A stretch of DNA of 64,000 nt from Cytauxzoon felis (GCA_020283715.1 JAIQCW010000112.1:1-64000); one strand, 5' to 3'; positions 12,234 to 24,891 are shown, counted from the first letter of the stretch. The notes: generated from the letters alone by a model not told the origin. Program-made: numbers and translations.

Positions 12234-15200
12234 TTACTGATTACATATCTTCCTCAATACATATTGTAATATACCACCATGAACATAATACTCACTCTAA
12301 ATACATCTTATAACAATAAATAATAAACAAACCTCTATTAATGTATCAATCCTACATTTTGTCTCAAATGTCAAACCAGTATCAGTCGATACCTTTATAA
12401 CCTCACCAGGCTTAATTCTTTCATTCAACTGTATCGTAAAACGTTCCTTACCTAAAGAAGAATGTTTATTGAAAGTCATTATACATGATGAACAATCCTT
12501 CTACACCTGAGGTCCGTCCTGCCGTCAGCTCTCCACCTGAGGTTACAACAAGTGTTCCACTCGCCGTGGAGGCTTCTTTTAATTACCTATCTCTAAAGAG
12601 TATAGCCACTCCCGGAGATCGTGGCGTATTATCCGAGACGATCTATGGGAGTCGAGGTGATGTAAATAAGAAGGCCTCCACGGCGAGTGGAATCATTAAT
12701 AGTACTGGACCTCGAGTGGAACCCGTAGCTGATCTCAGGGAAGCGGAGGGGGAAGTAAATAAGGAAGGCCTCCATGGCGAGTGGAAGAAAGGTTGTAACC
12801 TCAGGTGGAGAAATGGATGGTAATGTGGAAGAGAAACAAGAGTCTCATCGGATTGATAACATACCAGTAAGATTTAGTGAAGATGCATTTTGTCCGTTTA
12901 AAAATTGTAGAGGCAGTATGCCGCATCCTACAAGATTCGTCCTGTGTATCCTTTCGAATGATTCAGCAATTATAGCCTTGACACCAAGTAATGCAGGACC
13001 CCTATATATAGTTGTACATTATTAATCTATATTTCAACATACTTTGCAGCCCAATCTCTTGAACTTCCTGTACCATACTCTTTACCGGCTATGACAATCA
13101 AATTTGTATTATTCTCCTTGTATAGCTGAGATGCGTCAAACACACTCATTAGTTCACCTGTTGGATGAAATATGGTCTTAGGACCTTGATTTGGGCATAA
13201 TAAATTCGATAATCTAATATTTGCAAATGTACCCCTAGCCATAACCTCATCATTACCACGTCTTGCACCATAGGAATTGAAATCTTTTGGTGCTACATTC
13301 CTACTTGTCAGGTATAATGCTGCTGGTGATCCTTTAGCGATGTTACCAGCAGGTGATATATGATCAGTAGTTATACTATCACCAAGGAAGAGTAATACAG
13401 CTGCATCTTTGATGGATGCAAGTGGTTTAACAGATGTCAATTCCATATCTTTAAAGAATGGTGGATGATGTATGTATGTGGATTCTTTGTCCCAAGGATA
13501 CAATTCAGTCTTTGGAGCCACTAATGAACGCCATGTATCACTACCTTCAGTAATATTATTATAAACTTGACTAAATAACTCAGCCTTTACATGTTGAGCT
13601 TCGAATTTCGATACGTCACTCTTAGTAGGCATTAAATCTCTGAAGAAAACCGCTTTACCACTCTTGTCCACACCTAATGGTTCCGTAGCTAAATCTATAT
13701 CTACACGTCCCGCCAATGCATACGCTACCACCAATGGTGGTGATGCTAGGAAGTTGGCACGAGTATGAGGATGTACACGACCCTCAAAATTCCTATTACC
13801 AGACAACACAGATGCAACAACTAAAGAATTATCAGTTACACATTGAGATACCTCAGGATCTAATTCACCACTGTTACCTATACAAGTCATACATCCATAA
13901 CCAGCAATGTAAAATCCAAGCTTCTCCAATGGATCGATCAAACCACTCAACTCCAAATATTTTGTAACCTGTAAATAAAAGTAAGTATTAATAATTTAGC
14001 AAAGATATTATTAACATTCACCCGCAGCTGATCTCAGAAAGCGGAGGGAGAAGTAAAAGGAAGAAGCCTCCACGGCGAGTGGCAACGACAGGAATGTGAC
14101 CTCAAGTAAAACTGCGAGTGGAAGACAATGTTGGACCTACTGTATTGGTACTCACAGAACAACCATCCAAAGATAAAGGGAATTTGAACGGAAATTAATA
14201 GAATGTTGGTTCAACGTTGACTTACCGTTTTTGATCCGGGTGAGAGTGATGTTTTGATGTATGGCTTAACGGTTAGTCCGAGCTCTACAGCCTTTTTAGC
14301 TAACAGACCTGCCGCTAACATAACGCTTGGATTACTTGTGTTGGTGCATGATGTGATACTCGCAATTACAACCGAACCATGGTTGAGTTCATAATCAACA
14401 CCTTTAAATGTAAATTTGGATGGCTTATCCTTAACTTCAGCACCATAACCTTTGGTATCTTTAGATGTCAATAGTGTTGAAAAGACTTTCTTGACATTCT
14501 TAATTGGGATGTTGTCCTGTGGACGTTTTGGTCCGGCAATTGATGGCTCAAGTGTACTCAAATCCAATTTTACAAGTGACGAATACTTGATATTAGATTC
14601 TTTAACACCCGCATGCAAACAATTTTCCTTAGTATAAAGATCCAATAATTTAACCTTCTCTAAACCTCTATTTGTCTGCTTAAGATAATCCAATGTCACA
14701 TCATCAATAGGGAAAAAACCCATTGTAGCACCATATTCTGGGGCCATGTTAGCAATAGTTGCACGATCTGCTAATGTCAAATATTTAACACCATCACCAG
14801 TGAATTCTACAAATTTTCCAACAACGCCTGGACCGGATCTTAACAATGAGGTTATTGCCAACACAATATCGGTAGAAAATACGTTATCTGATGGTTTACC
14901 AACGAGTTCAAATCCAACAACTTCAGGTAATACCATAGATATAGGTAGACCCAACATTGTAGCTTCAGCTTCAATACCACCAACACCCCAACCAACAACA
15001 CCTAGGCCATTAATCATAGTAGTATGAGAATCTGTACCAACAACGGAATCAGGATATAAAAGTCCATCGCTATCAAAGAGTGATCGAGCCAAAAATTCTA
15101 AATTTACCTGAAATGCATATATAAATTTTGGTTATAATCAACGAACTTGATGTACTATACCAGATCCTGGGGGCACAATTAAAGTATTTTTAAATGCTTG

Positions 15201-16086
15201 TGCACCCCATTTAAGAAATCTAAAGCGCTCAGAGTTTCTATTCATCTCAGTCTCCTGATTTAAACGCAGAGCCTCAGAATTACGACTGAAATCAACCTGT
15301 ACGGAATGGTCAATGACCAAATCTACAGGTACTAAAGGATTGATAACTTTTGGATCTTTTCCTGATTTAGCTACATAATCACGCATAGCGGCCAAGTCCA
15401 CAATTGTAGGGACACCACTGTAACGATTTAACTATTAAATGAATTAAACTCACGTAAAATCCTGCAATAATACTCTTGCTGGTATAAAAGGAATCTCTGT
15501 CTGTATTTTAGAATTCTTACACCAACCCAAAATCTTCTCAACATCGTCCTCAGTCGTACTAATAAATTATGAATAATATAAATAGAAAATGGGCCATATG
15601 AGATTGTATTCAATACTAATAGACTTGTATTGTCATTTCCATTGTCTTGCAGACAGCTTCTCTGTTTACTTCCCCTTCCAGCTCCCGTGGATCGCTTCCA
15701 GGTACTCCACCTGATGTCCAATGACTATACTTCTGCCACGATCTCTGGGAGTGGCTATACTCTTTAGAGATAGGTAAATAAAAGAGCTGTCCGCAAGACC
15801 AACGGTGGAGGCGAGTGGAAAACCTCAGATATAAACGAGAGCATGTCATGACTTACCTATAACCGTCACAATTCCTGACAGAAGCTTCCAACAAAACTCT
15901 TATAGAATATGGTAATTCTAGTAATCTAGGGTCATTTAAATCCTTAAGTGCGTAGTATTGTTTGTTAGTTCCCTTTAGATTCTTTTTGAGCTTCTCGAAC
16001 GGGGAGTTCTTCAACGATGACATTTTACGAATCTGACCGAGCACAATATTATTAGCTTTAAAACCCAATGTATTTAACATTTCCAT
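12234..16086 (-). CDS. ACO: Aconitate hydratase (aconitase/IRP1 type)
   Basis: Interconverts citrate and isocitrate with a [4Fe-4S] cluster. The start is [20 protein letters not shown], possibly a mitochondrial presequence. Motifs in order: [15 protein letters not shown] and [37 protein letters not shown]; the first cluster ligand in [12 protein letters not shown]; the other two in [12 protein letters not shown]; the swivel domain with [14 protein letters not shown] and [15 protein letters not shown]. It ends [20 protein letters not shown], stop at 12234. This is the long IRP1-like class. Three of its introns hold interspersed palindromic elements (about 12490-12822, 14022-14105, 15648-15828); the others are short. 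The cluster requirement links it to the Fe-S machinery. Identity is certain; exon ends beside the repeats are approximate. Confidence 0.96.
12490..12822. repeat. Nested palindromic element in aconitase intron
   Basis: Full-length copy. Outer ends are CCACCTGAGGTTACAAC and GTTGTAACCTCAGGTGG. Inner arms are CCACTCGCCGTGGAGGC and GCCTCCACGGCGAGTGG. Between them lie module A (ending CCACTCCCGGAGATCGTGGC), a module E (GACGATCTATGGGAGTCGAGG) and module B (GATCTCAGGGAAGCGGAGG). The start of the copy also carries a second arm type, CTGCCGTCAGCTCT. Confidence 0.9.
14022..14105 (+). repeat. Half copy of the palindromic element, module B
   Basis: Decayed single half within an aconitase intron: CCGCAGCTGATCTCAGAAAG, then the arm GCCTCCACGGCGAGTGG. 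No left partner remains nearby, so it is probably an old remnant. Confidence 0.8.
15648..15828. repeat. Palindromic element in the first aconitase intron
   Basis: Left arm with GCAGACAGCTTCT, inverted module C (CCTTCCAGCTCCCGTGGATC), spacer, inverted-strand module A (GCCACGATCTCTGGGAGTGG), right arm GAGCTGTCCGCAAGACC. The two arms pair as GCAGACAGC/GCTGTCCGC. It lies between the first coding exon and the exon encoding [15 protein letters not shown]. Confidence 0.85.
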
Positions 16087-16365
16087 AGATTAAAGTAGTA
16101 ATATCATATTTAAATACATTAAGTTATGATAACAAAATGACTCGATTGGGGGTCATTATACGATCATGATTGGAATTTCAAATGATAATCATATAACTAT
16201 GATTAAATTTAATTATTAAAAATTCTATTTACAGCTAAATAGAAATTGTTAAACAAGAGGTGGATACTGAAACATTAGACAGCGCGATAGAACGTAGGGC
16301 AGATTGATAGGAATCAGTCAGCTATATGTATATATGTATGTATTCAAGTAAATAATATTAATGGT

Positions 16366-17220
16366 TCAGGATTCCTTTGCAAATTTCTTCTTCTTACCAC
16401 CACGTAAAAGACCAGTTCTTCTAGCAGCGATAAGACCGACCTTCTGACCAGGTGGTGCAAATCTAGATATAGTACTAGGATGTCCAATATGTTGATGATT
16501 ACCACCACCATGTGGATGTTCTACAGGATTCATAGCAACACCACGAACTTTAGGCCAACAGTTACGTTTAGCCTTATATTTATGATATGCTACACCAGCT
16601 TTGAGTAGAGGTTTATCAATTCTACCACCACCAGCTACAACACCTACAACAGCTCTCGATGCCGAACTTATAGTTTTTCTTGTACCAGATGGCAATCTTA
16701 CACGTGTAGTTTTACCATCATCCGAGTGACCAATTATAGTAGCATATGTACCAGAAGTCTTAGCTAAACGACCACGATCGCCACGCTTCTCTTCTAAACT
16801 GCTAATTATAGTACCTTCCGGCATCTTCGATAATGGTAAGCAATTACCAATCGCTAATGAGGCGCCAGCGCCATAATATACAAACTGTCCTGTATACATA
16901 CCCTCAACAGCCACAACCTGTTCCTTATCCAGGCCATATTTATAAGCATTTCTGAAGGATACCTTAGCAACAGGAGCACCTCTACCAGGGTCATGTATTA
17001 TATCTTTAACAACACCCTTTATATAACCATGATTTTCAGCGTAATCCAATTTACGCAACCTCACTACCCCCTTCCTCTTATGTGTATGAGCTTTAAATAT
17101 GGAACCAGCACCCTTTCTCTGACCTAATGTAATTATAAAGATTAAAATGAAAAATAAAATAATTTTTTACAGTGAATAAACAAGGAGAAGGATAAACTTA
17201 CTTCTAATGACGCGACCCAT
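16366..17220 (-). CDS. RPL8: 60S ribosomal protein L8 (uL2)
   Basis: Cytosolic large-subunit protein at the peptidyl-transferase centre. Exon 1 codes MGRVIR at 17220 and is joined through a roughly 80-nt intron to [20 protein letters not shown]. The remainder has the uL2 hallmarks, such as [29 protein letters not shown] and the conserved [20 protein letters not shown]. It ends [11 protein letters not shown] at 16366. Length (about 255 residues) fits eukaryotic uL2. There is no interspersed element in its intron, unlike RPL17 further right. Confidence 0.97.
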
Positions 17221-17562
17221 TTTTTAAAAAGAAGTTACTACGTTGTTAAATCTTCCCCTTTAAAAAATTTCAAAAATTCTTCTATTCAGAGTTAAAAAAC
17301 AGTTATTTAGGGTTCATAAAAGAACTTCTTTAATATTATCTAATTGCGGTTTCAGCGTACAATTTTAAAGATGTACCATGGGGGGTATAGACTCCCCCCA
17401 GAACCAACGGCATAATAGGAGATGCAAGGAAGACAAGGTAGTATGATATGAAATATTCTACTAGATTAATTAAGTGAAATTTGTGTAGACCAAGTATGGA
17501 ATCTTATGATTCCTTAAGTTGTAATAATCTAACCCTGCATTTCAATGCTGACCGCCAACATT
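17221..17562. other. Intergenic region with a strong G/C hairpin
   Basis: Upstream of RPL8 and downstream of the exosome-subunit gene. It contains a 7-bp G6/C6 stem at 17379-17400 (TGGGGGG ... CCCCCCA), unusual in such AT-rich DNA. There are A- and T-rich runs close to the RPL8 start but no ORF. A 3'-end or RNA-processing signal, or a small structured RNA, is possible; nothing identifies it. Confidence 0.45.
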
Positions 17563-18532
17563 CTACGGATTAGCAGGGATATAATTCGTTTGTAACATTA
17601 CATTAGATTGTTGCGATTTCCACTTGTTATAATTCCTCAGAATGCCAACCAATTGATCTGATACCATGCTGCAAGCGTTTTGACCCATCGCCATCATCTA
17701 TAGCAGTTTATACTTGATATAATTCACCACTTACATCAGTTAATGCATCAAAATGTGATCCAGTGTACTGTAAATGAGCGATTGTGCCATGATTTAAACT
17801 GTAACTCATGTGTAATGTTGTAAACCCTCTGTCATGCGCTGAGTAATATTCTTGTTCCTATTGAAATGAAGATGAGGTCCGAATATTGTATATTAAATGG
17901 AGGTGGAAGTGAAGAATATTGGTGAAAGATAACGCTTGTAGGGACAACAGTAAAGACCACCTTTAATTAAGTTCAACATACAGCATCGTTGAGATATAAG
18001 ACAGTCTTGAGCTCTCCCTCGTGTATAAAAGTATACTAAAGTTATTTAATGAGAACTAGTGCCAACCTACTATGGAAGATGAAGAAATGATATCATAAAT
18101 GTGAATTCCAGCATCTATAAAGGCGAGACATAGACCTATAGTAGCCGTAGGTAACATGAAACCATCATTTTCAAGTATAATAATATAAGCATCAATAGTT
18201 AACCTCTGATAATCCTTTAAAATTAAATTCTTTTCAAATGTATCGAGTAGTATTGTCTTGAGGTTATCAATAGACTTCTGTAGATGATCCTCATTCGAAC
18301 GTATTTCGATATTAAGAAGACCAATATCATTAAGACCCTTTTTATTGGATGGTTTTGGTAGATTTACGAAGCATTTCACAACTGTATTACCGATACTAAT
18401 CATACAAGATCCATAGTATGACGATGTTATACCCAAACTGACATCTATATTAATAGACAATGAAAACAAGAGACTTCACTACATACTTAATGGTTTTAAC
18501 TCATTTAAATTTCTATCTAATACAGAATTCAT
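17563..18532 (-). CDS. Exosome core subunit with RNase PH fold (MTR3/RRP46-like)
   Basis: Component of the ring of the RNA exosome, which trims and degrades RNA 3'-5'. It starts MNSVLDRNLNELKP at 18532, then a 42-nt intron. The central exon has GSCMISIGNTVVKCFVNLPK, IEIRSNEDHLQKSID and GFMLPTATIGLCLAFIDAG, which follow the RNase PH pattern. The C-terminal exons carry TTLHMSYSLNHGTIAHLQY, then DALTDMMAMGQNACSMVSDQ, ending YIPANP at 17563. The linking region around 17890-18010 has several possible splice choices that I could not settle. The catalytic Asp/Arg residues of active RNase PH are not evident, as expected for eukaryotic ring subunits. Which of the six ring paralogues it is stays open. 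Confidence 0.68.
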
Positions 18533-18556
18533 AGATTTAATATAATGTAAATTAAA

Positions 18557-21190
18557 TTACAAAGTGGCCCGATCATTAAATGACAACAAGTCTTGGAAAA
18601 TTAAGATATTACTATGAAATGAAAATGAAATGAACGTAAATGAATATGAGATAAGTAATTTCTTCAATTGCTTCAGTTTTAAATATAAATCATCAATGTT
18701 ATCAATGTGATTCAGTTCATCTGGTATCCCTAGAACAGCCGAAATAACATCAGCTAATAGAGTATCTACTTTACATCTGTAATATAAAGGGCTCTTTGAG
18801 TCGACTTGTACAAATAATGCTTTAATGAGGTCCATTAAATAATCACGGCATAATTGATACATATTTTCTATACTTTCAGAATTCTGAATGTTCATAAAGT
18901 TGTCATCAATTTTGGACAATACTGATGAGTAGTAACTATTTAATGTATTGGAAAAATGTATCAGCAACAATAAAATAGGCATGTACCTCTTATCATGTCT
19001 AAAACCCAAAAATAAACGACTTAATGTACGCCTGAAACCATAAAATTTCTTCATGTGAAGAAAAATACAAGAGAATCTGAAATATAAATGTGAATTGAAG
19101 AAACCAAAAACCGATGTCCAATCCATCTCTCATAGTCCTCTTGCAGAGAGCTCTTCCTTTTACTTCCCCCTTCGCTTCCCTGAGATCAGCTACGGGTTCC
19201 GCCTGAGGTCCAATCACTAATTTCACTAACTTCATTTTACCTCGAAAACTTGAAGGAAATTCCTCAATTTCTGGGGAAACTGAGAAAGATATCTGAGTGA
19301 CTATTGAATGAATCATAAATATCAATGCATCATTCAAAAGGAATTTGATGATTGTATTGGGTTTAATAAACTTCACTTGATTCCAATTTATATTCATTGA
19401 GTTATCCTCCCAAACATAGATTCCATCACTTTAGTCTTATCTCGGTGAAATAAGGTTATAACCTCAGGCGGAACCCGTAGCTGATCTCAGGGAAGCGGAG
19501 GGGGAAATAAAAGGAAGAGCTGTCTGCAAGACGAAGAAAGGTGGAGAAGGAATGGATTGAACCTCAGTTGGAAGAGCTGACAGCAGGACGATGAGATTTG
19601 GTACTATCATTTAACATACAGTTGCATGATATCATCTGTAAGAATTGTATTTGAGATGATTGTATCTTTATTGAATTGAATCTAAAGGTATATATGTGTT
19701 TATAATTGACTTTAACATACTTTAATATCTCCATATTTATTCTTTATGATATCAAAAGATGATAACAATTTCATGAGTTTATGTTTTGAAATCTATAAAT
19801 TAATATTAATCCATATTAATCTTGTACTTACATCATTAAAAACTGATGAGGAGTTATATATGTTCCATGTATTTATTATATTATAGAGGATATAAGTGAT
19901 GTGATTCTGGGAATATATATCGGTTTCATTGATATAATTAATTAAAGCATCTAATAATTTATCAAATTTAAAAAAAATTAAATGATTAAATATCATAAGA
20001 TAATAATATAAATCATTATTAATTATTTCTTTAATTTTTGTAAGCTTTTTATTATTTTCTAAATTTAATTGTTTATCCAATTCCATTAGTAATAATATTT
20101 CAGTACCTTCAGTATTATAATCACATATAGTATTTAAATTATGACTTGTAAGATAATTTAATGATGTATTTATAGATATATTAGTAAATGATAAACAATT
20201 AATTAAATCAGATGAATTTTTTATATTAAACATTAAACTTGATGATATTATAGATGATGATTCAATTATAGAATCTTTTGTACCTATTAATGTACAATAT
20301 AAAAAATATTTCCATAATTTCATCAATGGAATATCCCTAGTGATCTCTGCATCTCTTGAAAATATAATTAAATGTTCAATCATTAAAAAATTACATTTTG
20401 TTTTATCATTTGTATCTAATTTATTTAAAAATAATTCAATAAAATTAACAAGGCTATTAATAATTTTCATAAATGGTTCTAATATTATATAAAGACTCAA
20501 TAAATTAAGATGATCTCTAGAAGATGTTACAAGGGTAAATAATCTAATATTCTCATTATATAGCTCCATAATAGGTGTAATAATTGTATCATCAACATAA
20601 ACACTAGATATTGAATCTTCTGTATTATTCCATATACTAACTATATTTCTATTAATATCGAACATAATCCTTCTCCAATCATTTAATAATGATTTCAATC
20701 CATCATAAAATGTAGGCATATGATTATCAAATCCCCAATCAAGGGAAATTTTTGATAATATAGGCCTAGATCTACTACGACGAGCATCATTAGATGTTAG
20801 ATCATCAGGTACATGAATCAATAATAAACGTAAACTTTTTGGTAATTTTCCAACCTTATTTTGATTGTTATCTATAGAATTCTGTAATTTATACAACAAA
20901 TGTAATGATGTGCCGAATTTAACAAAGTTGTACAGCAATGCATCTACAGCAATATGAGAAACATTAGGTAACGTTATAAACTGAGCAATTTTAAATATAT
21001 TTGGTACATATCCTATATTAAATTTTAAATCTTTATGCGATATTTGAACAAACAAAGGTCTAGAATCATATCCATTAATCAACGATAACACCTTATTTAT
21101 GATCCAAACTTCATTTATATTGTCATCAACAGCCGATATAGAACAAGCATTATCACTGCCAAATTTTTGACTTTTATAAGATTCTATCAT
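18557..21190 (-). CDS. Gamma-tubulin complex component (Spc97/Spc98, GCP family)
   Basis: GCP proteins nucleate microtubules with gamma-tubulin at spindle poles. The first exon (21190-19840) encodes about 450 residues beginning MIESYKSQKFGSD and rich in helices. Short exons then give ISKHKLMKLLSSFDIIKNKY and IQFNKDTIISNTILTDDIMQ. A roughly 540-nt intron follows (about 19082-19619) filled by an interspersed element. The last exon carries the C-terminal GCP signature, CIFLHMKKFYGFRRTLSRLF ... ILLLLIHFSNTLNSYYSS ... MYQLCRDYLMDLIKALF. It stops at 18557. The match is to the domain pattern rather than to strong motifs, and the paralogue (GCP2-6) cannot be named. The YOS1 stop is only 16 bases upstream of this start. 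Confidence 0.7.
19134..19590. repeat. Palindromic element with 230-nt spacer family inside GCP intron
   Basis: Inverted module B (CTTCCCTGAGATCAGCTACG) at 19163, spacer family S at about 19216-19448 (hallmark TTTCTGGGGAAACT), then direct module B at 19486 and the arm AGAGCTGTCTGCAAGACG. The outer end reads TAACCTCAGGCGGAACCCG. The same layout, with the same spacer family, recurs near 33.1, 40.0 and 52.4 kb. Confidence 0.88.
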
Positions 21191-21206
21191 TATTATAAAT
21201 TAAATT

Positions 21207-21437
21207 TTATCCTACAATAAGTTCCAATATAATTAAGACGATATTAATCATTATTAAAAATACACGAAGATATGTACGAACTGTATAAAATAAAAGAGAC
21301 AACTGGCTTTGTACTCCACCCATCGTATTTGGCTTATCCAAACCCAAAGGGCGTAATACTCGCCTCTCATTTAATATGCTCATCGCATTTAATATCAATG
21401 CCGTAGCCTCTATAAGATGCATAAAACACAGAGACAT
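21207..21437 (-). CDS. YOS1: YOS1 / IER3IP1-like ER-Golgi membrane protein
   Basis: A single-exon 76-residue protein. YOS1 (IER3IP1 in animals) acts with the Yip1/Yif1 proteins in vesicle traffic from ER to Golgi. Visible matches: the N-terminal hydrophobic helix LIEATALILNAMSILNERR, RPLGLDKPN, SQLSLLFYTVRTYLRVFLIM and a C-terminal helix ending ILELIVG. Length and the LNA..L.E.R / S.R..LR.PL pattern agree with the family. Two membrane helices are predicted. Confidence 0.85.
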   Translation of the reverse strand: MSLCFMHLIEATALILNAMSILNERRVLRPLGLDKPNTMGGVQSQLSLLFYTVRTYLRVFLIMINIVLIILELIVG

Positions 21438-21855
21438 TTTATATAATACAATTTATAACACTGACATTTACATATAATTTTATATATAATGAACACATTG
21501 TTTTTTACAATTGGTAATGGGTAGGTTGACCGGTATAGCTTAACACCCAGTATCATCTACCGTAGTCCATACGAAGGCAAGTATAAGGATTCAATAAATA
21601 TAATTAGTTGATGTGTAGAAGGATCTAAAAGAGGTGTAATGTATAGATGTTTCAACGTGATAGTTCTATATGGATGAACTGAATTTGAGATATATGGTAG
21701 TTGCTTAGTTGAATTCTAATCGTATTTATTGAGATGATCTTATTATCCAGGGTTGATGTATAAAATTAGCGAACTAGTTTCCATCTTATACAATGTGTAG
21801 TGTATACCTAACATGTGCTTAGAGGTAGTGTATAGTATTAATGTAAATTTGTGAA
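21438..21855. other. Divergent promoter region between YOS1 and GluRS
   Basis: About 420 bases between two divergent starts. AT-rich; I see no ORF of note, RNA gene or interspersed element. Confidence 0.5.
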
Positions 21856-24276
21856 ATGACAGTTAAACCGACAGAATCGCTAATAATAAAGTATTCTTTA
21901 AATAGTCCTCCATTTAGTGCTGTAATAATATCATCTATATCAAAATATTTTGGAGGAGTTAATGGTATTCAATTAGAATATCATTTGGACAATGAAGTCG
22001 GAAATAATAAATTTTCCATAAATAATGTAGTTTATACAGAAATAGAATTGATTAAATATTTATCTTCTAAATTTTCTTGTTGTAATGATCTTTTAGCAAT
22101 TGATGATCACAGTTTCAATTTCTGGGTCAATACCTTGGAATCCTATCAGAATTGTGTTAATAATGAAGATTATTATAGTAAAATGAACAATCATTTATCG
22201 GTTAAAACATTTATTGTCGGTCATAGACTTAGTTGTATTGATTTATTACACTATAGTTTTATTAAGAAGTTAGTTTTGCTCATTTAATAATCTTATATCT
22301 ATAGATGTAATAACTTGTCAAAGTTAAAGGCTGAATATCCTCATGTAAATAGATGGTTCAAATATATATCTAATGCTCCTGGTAATTTGGGAATGTTTAT
22401 ATTTTTATCTAATTCCTTAATTTAGGTATATCTGATGGTTTGAAGGTGTTTGAGAATATCTTGGCTAGACAGGTTCGTAAGCCCTTTACAAAGGAAGAGC
22501 AACGTGATAATTCTTATAAGGGTTGGTTTATTGTTATTTTTAATGTTTATAAATTGAATAGGTGTATTAAAGAATGCTAAAGATGGGGAAGTAGTTACAA
22601 GATTTCCACCTGAGCCTTCGGGATATTTACATATCGGTCATGCTAAAGCTGCTTTACTTAATTATTTCTTTGCTCAGAGGTATAATGGCAAAATGATAAT
22701 GAGGTATGTATCTTATTTCTTCTATTTAACATATTTATATCAGATTTGATGATACTAATCCATCAAAGGAATCTGATGAATATGTAGAATCCATCATGGA
22801 AGATGTTAAGAGTCTGGGTATAAAATATGATAAGTTGACTTATACTTCTGATTATTTCGACTTGTTACAAGAGTATGCTATTAAATTAATCAAATCTGGT
22901 ATGTATAATTAATGCTGAGATATATAATTTAGGTGATGCTTATTGTGATGATACTGATGTTGATACTATGCGCAAAGAGCGTGGTGAAGGTATAGAATCT
23001 AAATGTAGGGCTAATAGTATAGAATTGAATCTGAAATATTTTGATGAAATGATAAAAGGTACAGATGTTGGTAAAAAATTTTGTCTAAGGGCAAAAATGG
23101 ATATGACTAATAAAAATAAATCACAAAGAGATCCTGTTTTCTATAGATGTATTGTCGATACCCCACATGTTAGACATGGTAATAAATATAGTGCTTACCC
23201 CACATATGACTTTGCATGCCCGATAATTGATTCGATAGAGGGTGTGACTCATGCATTGCGTACTACAGAGTATTCGGATAGGATACCATTGTATAATTGG
23301 ATATTGGAGAGGTGTAATTTGAGGCATGTTGAGATTTATGAGTATAGTCGTTTGAATTTTATAAGGACGACATTATCGAAGCGTAGATTGAGATGGTTTG
23401 TGAGTAATGGTATAGTGACAGATTGGGATGATCCTAGGATGCCTACAGTTAAGGGTATATTAAGAAGAGGTTTAACGGTTGATGCTTTATTAGAATTTAT
23501 ATTGATCCAGGGTCCATCAAAATCTGTTAATCTTATGGAATGGGATAAGTTATGGAGTATAAATAAGCAGATGATAGATCCTATAGTTCCAAGATATTCT
23601 GCTATTGGTGTTGATTATATTATAATTAAATTTGATAACATAACTGAAGTAACTACTGGTAAACGTTTACTACATCCAAAGAATACAAGTTTAGGAGAAT
23701 GTACTATTCATTTTACTAATTCTATTTTACTTGATAAAATTGATTATGATTCCATAGAAAATGGGGAGGAAGTTACTTTAATGAAGTGGGGTAATGCATT
23801 TATAAATAAAGAAACTAATACGGCAACATTTAATAAAGATGGTAATTTTAAGCTTACAAAAAAGAAGATTAATTGGTTACCCAATGATAATCAATTAGTA
23901 TGTTGAATTTTTATGAGAACAAAATTTTCAGGTCATTCCATGTACTCTAAAGGAATATGGTCATCTTATAAAGGTAGATAAGATAGATGAAGACCTTTTA
24001 TCGGATGAAAATGCTATGCGTTCATTATTAGAGCCACAAAGTGAATGGATAACTGAATGTGTATGTGAATCTCATTTAAAGAATCTCAACAAGGGTGAGT
24101 TTTTATATTTTATATACTTTTAAATTATAGGTGACTTGTTACAATTCGAAAGGCGTGGATATTATATCATAGACTCTACTGCCAACTCTGGGAAATTAGT
24201 ACTCGTGAAAATACCAGTACGTGAATGTTGTTTTTATACTCCAATCATACAGGATGGGAAAACCAAGAAGAAGTGA
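21856..24276 (+). CDS. Glutamyl-tRNA synthetase, cytosolic
   Basis: Class I synthetase charging tRNA-Glu. A GST-like N-terminal domain (about residues 1-200, [20 protein letters not shown]...) precedes the catalytic domain. The HIGH motif is in [16 protein letters not shown] and the KMSKS equivalent is [10 protein letters not shown]. Other family stretches: [16 protein letters not shown] and [20 protein letters not shown]. The beta-barrel anticodon domain runs from about 23600 to the end. Seven or so introns of about 30-45 nt. The last exon begins at 24253 and reads DGKTKKK then stop at 24276. The GST-like domain and eukaryotic-type C-terminus indicate the cytosolic enzyme rather than an organellar one. 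Confidence 0.95.
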
Positions 24277-24500
24277 AGGAAAATCCGACGAACGAAGTGA
24301 GGAGGGAAGAATTTTCTTCGAGGAAGGAATTTTCTTCTCTTGTAGACAGATCTCCACTCGAGGTTACAACCACCGTTGGTCTTGCAGACAGCTCTTCCAA
24401 TTACCTATCTCTAAAGAGTAAAGCCACTCCCAGAGATCGTGGCGATGATGAAGAGAGATCTGAACGTAGTGATGAAGGTGGTAATGTCTACTAATGATGA
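24277..24500 (+). repeat. Repeat mosaic downstream of GluRS
   Basis: Two repeat kinds join directly after the GluRS stop. First comes a short tandem family with units like TCCGACGAACGAAGTGAGG and GAACGTAGTGATGAAGG, also present in the next gene's coding region (25028-25150). Then a half palindromic element: arm CTTGCAGACAGCTCTTCC and module A ending CCACTCCCAGAGATCGTGGC (24345-24443). Confidence 0.8.
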
Positions 24501-24891
24501 GGAAGATGAACAATGTAGGATGAATTAATAATCAACACATTATAATCATCTAATGTCTTTTAAATCTTTATTATATTTAATTCTCAATCTTCAATCTTAA
24601 TCATCAATTCACAATCTTCAATACTCAATTCTCAATCTTCAATACTCAATTCTCAATCTTCACCCTTTAGCGTTATGTGCATAAATGTGCAACAACAAGA
24701 CAATTTAAAAAATAGGTCAATTAAGTCAGTCTTAATATTTAATTAAATGATTTATAGAGGCTAAAATGTCTTGTTTAATAGTATTTCATTTTTAATTCAT
24801 ACATTTCATACCAGAGTTGTCTATCAAGCTCTAGGTATATTGTATAAACTGGTTATTTCTCATGTAAATTAGGAGAAAATTTTTAAAAGAC
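24501..24891. repeat. Intergenic with 21-nt minisatellite
   Basis: Between about 24570 and 24662 a unit of TTCTCAATCTTCAATACTCAA repeats two to three times with degenerate flanking copies. The rest is AT-rich upstream sequence for the gene starting at 24892. Confidence 0.65.

Noticed and set aside
12485..12823. 112-codon ORF with SNP-like peptides on the + strand
   Set aside because: It is an intronic palindromic element of the aconitase gene. Its peptide recurs in many intronic and intergenic copies, so it is not a separate gene.
18999..19397. 132-codon ORF starting MNINWNQVKFIKP
   Set aside because: Most of it is spacer family S, with homologous DNA at three other sites in other frames. 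The splice-phase evidence for the GCP gene skips it.
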